From Nanobdellota archaeon (lineage in GTDB: Archaea > Aenigmatarchaeota > Aenigmatarchaeia > QMZP01): 8,082 nt of DNA. The notes beneath the pieces are model-generated. The model worked only from the letters and a program-made list of their open reading frames with translations. It was not told where the DNA came from and made no database searches. The stretch lies in assembly GCA_018818465.1 (NCBI GenBank), contig JAHIRU010000057.1, positions 1-8,082 of the forward strand, given 5' to 3'. This document shows, piece after piece, positions 6,129 through 8,082 of this stretch. A program made the translations under genes and the position numbers. How positions within the stretch are numbered: the first letter of the stretch is position 1; each line of letters starts with the position of its first letter.

Positions 6129-6134
6129 ATTGGT

Positions 6135-7337
6135 ATGGCACAAAAAACTTTAAGAGAAATGTTTGCTGGTTTTGGCGAAGGCGGTAATGGAGTATTCAGG
6201 GACAGGGATGTTCTTGGTATTAGATATACACCACAAACAGTTCCGCATAGAGATGACCAAATAAAACAGCTAGCTAGTGTTGTTGCTCCCTCTACTCGGG
6301 GAGGAAGAATATCAAACGTCTTTGTTTACGGGAAAACGGGAACAGGCAAGACGCTTGTTGTTAAAAATATTTTAGGCGAACTTAAAAGAAGTTCTAATGA
6401 TATTTGTCCACTTTATATTAATTGTAAAATGAAGAAGGTTTCTGATACTGAATACAGGCTGTTTGCAGAGCTTATAAGAACTCTGGGTGAAGATGTTCCT
6501 GCTACAGGCCTTCCAACAGATGTTGTTTATAAAAGATTTTTTGAAATGATAGATTCAAAAAAACAAAACGTTATTCTAGTTCTTGATGAAATTGATACAT
6601 TGGTTAAAAAAATAGGGGACGATATCCTTTACAATCTCACAAGAATAAACCAAGACCTTAAGAACACAAAATTATCAATTATAGGAATATCAAATGATAT
6701 TTCATTCACAGATAATATGGATCCGCGTGTACGTTCCTCACTCTCTGAAGAAGAAATAATATTTCCACCGTACAACGCATCACAAATACAGGACATTCTT
6801 TTAGCGAGAACAGGGCTCGCTTTCAATAAGGGCGGAATAGGGCCTGGCGTGATAGAAAAATGCTCTGCGCTTGCTGCACAAGAGCACGGCGATGCCAGAA
6901 GGGCGCTGGATCTTATTAGAATGGCTGGCGAAATTGCAGAGAGAAGAGAATCAAATCAAGTTCAAATAAGAGATGTTGATACTGCCGAACATAAACTTGA
7001 TTCTGATAGAGTTGTTGAAATAGTTCGTGCCCAACCAAAACAGAGTCAAGCTGTTTTGGCCTCTATAATAAAATTATTGGATGCTGGACGTAAGGGTGTA
7101 CAAACAGGTGATATATTTTCTGTTTACGAATCAATAGCATCTGAAACAGGACTGAAAGAGCTTACACAAAGAAGGATAACAGATCTTATAGGAGAGCTTG
7201 ACATGCTTGGTGTGATAAACGCCCGTGTTATTTCCAAAGGAAGATACGGCCGTACAAGAGAAATAAATTTGCAGCTCCCACAAACAACATTGAATAACAT
7301 AAAACAAATACTTGCTGACGGCTATTTACTTAAATAA
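6135..7337 (+). CDS. orc1: Orc1/Cdc6 replication initiator (AAA+ ATPase)
   Basis: Binds origin DNA, opens it and helps load the MCM helicase. At 400 residues it is full length. Seen: Walker A GKTGTGKT (66-73), Walker B ILVLDEID (147-154, Asp151/Glu152), sensor 1 SND (186-188), the DPRVRSSL region (196-203) typical after sensor 1, sensor 2 GDARRALDL (252-260), and a C-terminal winged-helix domain (about 300-400) with a basic wing SKGRYGRTREINL (367-379) for DNA contact. The N-terminal segment (1-55, ending in VPHRDDQIKQLASVV) is the usual initiator-specific arm. The ATG is supported by the TATA box 27 nt upstream. The predicted origin lies directly upstream and the DP1 gene follows after 23 nt, probably in one transcript. 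A fourth ORB-like site over its promoter suggests self-regulation. Confidence 0.95.
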   Translation: MAQKTLREMFAGFGEGGNGVFRDRDVLGIRYTPQTVPHRDDQIKQLASVVAPSTRGGRISNVFVYGKTGTGKTLVVKNILGELKRSSNDICPLYINCKMKKVSDTEYRLFAELIRTLGEDVPATGLPTDVVYKRFFEMIDSKKQNVILVLDEIDTLVKKIGDDILYNLTRINQDLKNTKLSIIGISNDISFTDNMDPRVRSSLSEEEIIFPPYNASQIQDILLARTGLAFNKGGIGPGVIEKCSALAAQEHGDARRALDLIRMAGEIAERRESNQVQIRDVDTAEHKLDSDRVVEIVRAQPKQSQAVLASIIKLLDAGRKGVQTGDIFSVYESIASETGLKELTQRRITDLIGELDMLGVINARVISKGRYGRTREINLQLPQTTLNNIKQILADGYLLK

Positions 7338-7348
7338 AAATCAGTTGC

Positions 7349-7355
7349 GGATGTG
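7349..7355 (+). promoter_or_regulatory. Shine-Dalgarno-like site deciding the DP1 TTG start
   Basis: GGATGTG, similar to the archaeal GGAGGTG, ends 5 nt before the TTG at 7361. The ATG at 7391 has no comparable site at proper spacing. An internal operon gene would need such a site, unlike the leaderless first genes here. Confidence 0.5.
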
Positions 7356-7360
7356 TTATT

Positions 7361-8082
7361 TTGGAAAAAAAGGATATAATAAAAATCTTTATGGAAAAAG
7401 GAGTTTTGTTATCTCCACAAGAATTGAAGGAGATAGATGAATACAATTACGAAGAAATCCTAAGTAAACACATCAAACCAGAAGAAGACAAAACAATTAA
7501 ATATAATAAAGAGGAAGAAAATAAACTTGAAATAACAACCAAACCAATAACCAAGGAACAGATCGAAATTATTATCAAAAGCTTCAAAAAGAAAAAACAG
7601 ATGATACCAAAAGACTTTATTGATTATTACAACAAAAAATATGAAGGCATAAGGAACATTTTAACAAAAAAATTAAACGCAACGTCTATAAACAAGACAA
7701 TGGATATTTCATCAACATCAAATATTATAGGTGTTGTTAAACAGCGTGCACAAAACGGTTTTGTTTTGGAAGATCAGACAGGCAGTATAGAAATTGTAAG
7801 TAAGGACGATCCTCCTATAGGAGATATTTTATCAGTCACAGGTTCATCAAGAGAAGGAAAGTTTTTTGAAAAAGAGATTGTTTATCCAGACATCCCGCTT
7901 ACACATAAAATCAATTCCCTTAAAGGAGAAATCACTCTAGAAAAACAAGACGGAAAGATAAATGTCATATCAAGCGCTGTTACAAAAGAAACAACGACAC
8001 CTTCACATATCAGGATAAAGAAAGGTGATCGTGAAGTTCTCGTTTTCATCTATGAACCAATTGAGCCTATTAGGCAGGATCA
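7361..8082 (+). CDS. polB: DNA polymerase D (PolII) small subunit DP1, C-terminus beyond the right edge
   Basis: Small subunit of the archaeal replicative polymerase PolD, which carries the proofreading 3'-5' exonuclease and pairs with the large subunit DP2. About 240 residues are visible. The first 25 (KKDIIKIFMEKGVLLSPQEL) match the DP1 N-terminal domain; a charged, poorly conserved linker follows. An OB-fold starts near residue 114, with IIGVVKQRAQNGFVLEDQTG and SIEIV. The calcineurin-like nuclease domain lies outside the window. I chose the TTG at 7361 over the ATG at 7391 because the conserved helix DIIKIF begins before the ATG, and GGATGTG at 7349-7355 gives a plausible ribosome site 5 nt upstream of the TTG. 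It is 23 nt downstream of orc1; this adjacency is known in Thermococcales, where DP2 often follows. Confidence 0.88.
   Translation, partial: MEKKDIIKIFMEKGVLLSPQELKEIDEYNYEEILSKHIKPEEDKTIKYNKEEENKLEITTKPITKEQIEIIIKSFKKKKQMIPKDFIDYYNKKYEGIRNILTKKLNATSINKTMDISSTSNIIGVVKQRAQNGFVLEDQTGSIEIVSKDDPPIGDILSVTGSSREGKFFEKEIVYPDIPLTHKINSLKGEITLEKQDGKINVISSAVTKETTTPSHIRIKKGDREVLVFIYEPIEPIRQD

Larger units (their letters stand above)
5862..6134. other. Predicted chromosomal replication origin upstream of orc1/cdc6
   Basis: A 273-bp non-coding region between the phosphoesterase and orc1 genes. Positions 5881-6060 contain only 27 G/C bases in 180 (about 85% A+T), and 5881-5940 only 5 in 60: a good candidate unwinding element. 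Four matches to the archaeal origin recognition box core flank or lie within it (listed separately), together with palindromes at 5922-5936 (TATAAC-AAT-GTTATA) and 5974-5987 (TTATTATATAATAA). ATTTTTATTA occurs three times (5896, 5970, 6036). Archaeal origins are commonly next to orc1/cdc6 with this composition. The call is inference from layout and motifs; no function is shown by the sequence itself. Confidence 0.6.

Noticed and set aside
6629..6826. Minus-strand ORF of 65 codons
   Set aside because: Antisense to the Walker B/sensor 1 region of orc1.
1..8082. A new defence or mobile system
   Set aside because: Every gene but one small protein belongs to a chromosomal housekeeping family, with no integrase, transposase, toxin-antitoxin pair or attachment site visible.

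Overview
The window is an AT-rich archaeal chromosomal segment. It carries an Orc1/Cdc6 initiator, the start of the PolD small subunit (DP1), an Hjc-type Holliday junction resolvase and an ADP-forming acyl-CoA synthetase, none of which is bacterial equipment. PolD plus Orc1 fits Euryarchaeota or a DPANN-type relative; the sequence does not allow a finer placement. Most promoters look archaeal: TTTAAA- or TTTAAC-like TATA boxes centred about 25-28 nt before the start codon with no Shine-Dalgarno sequence, which suggests leaderless transcripts.

Left part (1-3674), central metabolism. An aldehyde dehydrogenase (cut by the left edge) lies 29 nt downstream of the alpha subunit of ADP-forming acetyl/acyl-CoA synthetase, both on the minus strand. 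Divergent from them is a class I/II aminotransferase. The 58-bp divergent spacer holds a two-tier 33-bp inverted repeat centred midway between the two start codons. It supplies a TTTAAC box to each side, so it looks like a shared bidirectional promoter or operator. Together the genes suggest amino-acid/aldehyde fermentation: transamination to 2-oxo acids, oxidation to acyl-CoA by enzymes not in the window, then ATP from the acyl-CoA thioester.

Middle (3675-5861), a minus-strand small Cys-containing protein of unknown function, hjc, a divergent HTH regulator of the COG1709 type, and a convergent Icc-like metallophosphoesterase. Both convergent gene pairs have stop codons separated by 0 or 1 nt.

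Right part (5862-8082), a likely chromosomal replication origin and replication genes. A 273-bp intergenic region, about 85% A+T in its core, carries four matches to the archaeal origin recognition box, one with a G7 string. It also has several palindromes, and it sits directly upstream of orc1/cdc6. The DP1 gene follows 23 nt later, in an arrangement known from Thermococcales-like origin regions. No CRISPR, insertion sequence, tRNA, rRNA or defence system is visible. The most interesting features are the predicted origin and the symmetric metabolic promoter.
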